From: Spirochaetaceae bacterium
GTDB lineage: Bacteria > Spirochaetota > Spirochaetia > Treponematales > Breznakiellaceae
Direction: 5' to 3'
Length of the DNA: 6,203 nt
Assembly: GCA_031268255.1 (NCBI GenBank)
Contig: JAIRXO010000240.1
Span: 1-6,203 of the forward strand
A program made the position numbers and the translations under genes. This document shows positions 5,574-6,203 of the stretch, in pieces (position 1 is the stretch's first letter; every line of letters starts with the position of its first letter). The notes beneath the pieces were generated by a model. The model was not told the DNA's origin. It did no database searches and was given only the letters and a program-made list of their open reading frames with translations.

Positions 5574-6096
5574 AATACCGCTTTGCCGCGTAGTCTACCC
5601 AGCCTCCGGCGGCAATCAGCGCCTTTTCAAATTCGGAGAGAACCAGGGGCAGGGTTTTGCTTTTTTCCCCGGCCCGAAACTCCAGAGCGCCCGCTTCAAT
5701 ATCCACAGAGAGCAGGGCGCCTTCGCCCGAAAAAAGCGCAAAAATTTCGCGTATAGCTTCGGGACCGGCTTCGGCGGCTATCATGCCGCAGTTATACATA
5801 TTCTGCCTGAAAATTCGCGCAAAGCTCTCCGCCACAACAATGTGGATTCCGTTCTGTTCCAGGGTCCAGGGAGCGTGTTCCCGCGAACTGCCGCAGCCAA
5901 AATTGGCCCTGCTCACAACAGCCCCTTTCCCCGCAAGATCACGGCGGACCTCAAAACCCGGAACCTTGAGATCTTCAAAGCAATAGGGCTTCAGGGCTTC
6001 CTTGGTGTTTTCGGTAAGGTACTTTGCCGGAATAATTTCGTCGGTATTGATGTCATTACGGTCCAAAAAGAGAACCGGCCCTCCGAATCGCTTCAT
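5572..6096 (-). CDS. leuD: 3-isopropylmalate dehydratase small subunit family (LeuD)
   Basis: A 174-residue swivel-domain subunit that pairs with an iron-sulfur large subunit to interconvert 2- and 3-isopropylmalate in leucine synthesis. Signatures are DRNDINTDEIIPAKYLT (12-28), FGCGSSREHAPW (66-77) with the substrate-binding SSRE, and ESFARIFRQNMYNCG (90-104). The length matches the short, archaeal-type class of small subunits (about 165-175) rather than the roughly 200-residue E. coli LeuD. Short-type subunits also serve homoaconitase and dimethylmalate dehydratase, so the substrate is inferred. The ATG at 6096 has AGGAGG (6108-6103) six bases upstream and overlaps the large-subunit stop as ATGA, pointing to coupled translation and 1:1 subunit output. 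Converges with eno; its stop lies in the terminator's T-run. Confidence 0.9.
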   Translation of the reverse strand: MKRFGGPVLFLDRNDINTDEIIPAKYLTENTKEALKPYCFEDLKVPGFEVRRDLAGKGAVVSRANFGCGSSREHAPWTLEQNGIHIVVAESFARIFRQNMYNCGMIAAEAGPEAIREIFALFSGEGALLSVDIEAGALEFRAGEKSKTLPLVLSEFEKALIAAGGWVDYAAKRY

Positions 6097-6203
6097 GCTG
6101 TTCCTCCTGGCGCCTGACCTGGCGCCGGACTTATGCGTCCGGTCAGGGCCGCCAATGCCGCCGACGCGGGACTCATCAGGTGGACCATGCCGCCCTTGCC
6201 CAT
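6093..6203 (-). CDS. leuC: 3-isopropylmalate dehydratase large subunit, C-terminal end (LeuC, partial)
   Basis: Only the last 36 codons are in the window; the gene continues past 6203. The frame reads MGKGGMVHLMSPASAALAAL, then TGRI and SPAPGQAPGGTA before TGA at 6095-6093. The MSPASAA..ALTGRI block matches the conserved end of aconitase-family large subunits (usual form: ...YLASPATVAASAIAGKI). The Pro/Gly-rich tail SPAPGQAPGG replaces the more usual short end such as DPR and seems to derive from repeated GGCGCCAGG DNA. The iron-sulfur cysteines lie outside the window. The stop overlaps the leuD ATG, so the two form one operon. Confidence 0.87.
   Translation of the reverse strand: MGKGGMVHLMSPASAALAALTGRISPAPGQAPGGTA
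6106..6147 (-). repeat. GGCGCCAGG direct repeats and hairpin at the leuC end, next to the leuD ribosome site
   Basis: On the reverse strand GGCGCCAGG occurs twice, 12 bases apart (starting at 6126 and 6114); the second copy runs into the AGGAGG of leuD. The self-complementary GGCGCC copies (6121-6126 and 6109-6114) can pair with a 6-base loop. Just upstream, CCGGAC (6125-6130 on +) pairs with GTCCGG (6137-6142), extendable through CCTGA (6113-6117) and TCAGG (6143-6147). These structures compete and border the leuD ribosome site, consistent with leuD translation depending on ribosomes finishing leuC. Confidence 0.5.

Noticed and set aside
5562..6117. Plus-strand open frames opposite leuD
   Set aside because: Antisense shadows of LeuD, which has all family signatures and a strong ribosome site.

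Overview
The window looks like chromosomal DNA of a free-living or gut spirochaete, most likely a Treponema-type organism. Evidence is indirect: the character of the enolase, a lipoprotein with a relaxed lipobox, a CRP-like/STAS pair, and a MepA-like MATE pump. A leuCD pair argues against the small-genome pathogenic treponemes, which lack leucine synthesis. Genus assignment is an inference and was not checked against a database.

Layout. (a) 1-535, + strand: the decayed remains of a DUF1016 (YhcG-type, PD-(D/E)XK superfamily) protein, AT-richer than the rest, with two frameshifts, an internal deletion and loss of the nuclease domain. (b) 563-675: a perfect 11-bp inverted repeat, then a tRNA-Leu(CAA) gene on the - strand with its own candidate promoter. 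(c) 729-2227, + strand: a promoter/palindrome region and a complete MATE-family multidrug/cation antiporter. (d) 2248-4076, - strand: a three-gene cluster transcribed in the order cyclic-nucleotide-binding CRP-like protein, STAS-domain anti-sigma antagonist-like protein, VanY-type D,D-carboxypeptidase lipoprotein. (e) 4090-4156: a compact divergent promoter region. (f) 4191-5489, + strand: enolase. (g) 5503-5573: two hairpins between convergent genes, the second probably terminating eno. (h) 5572-6203, - strand: leuD and the 3' end of leuC, overlapping by ATGA.

How the genes fit together. Enolase and LeuCD are housekeeping enzymes (lower glycolysis; leucine biosynthesis or a related hydro-lyase step). 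The MATE pump stands alone. The CRP-like, STAS and VanY genes are tightly spaced (14 and 33 bp gaps) behind one good promoter and could link a nucleotide or redox signal, a partner-switching module and peptidoglycan trimming. The CRP-like protein keeps the cyclic-nucleotide cassette, but its presumed recognition helix lacks the DNA-contact residues of E. coli CRP. This cluster and the degraded DUF1016 gene beside the tRNA are the parts most worth a second look. No CRISPR array, intact mobile element or clearly new system is visible.
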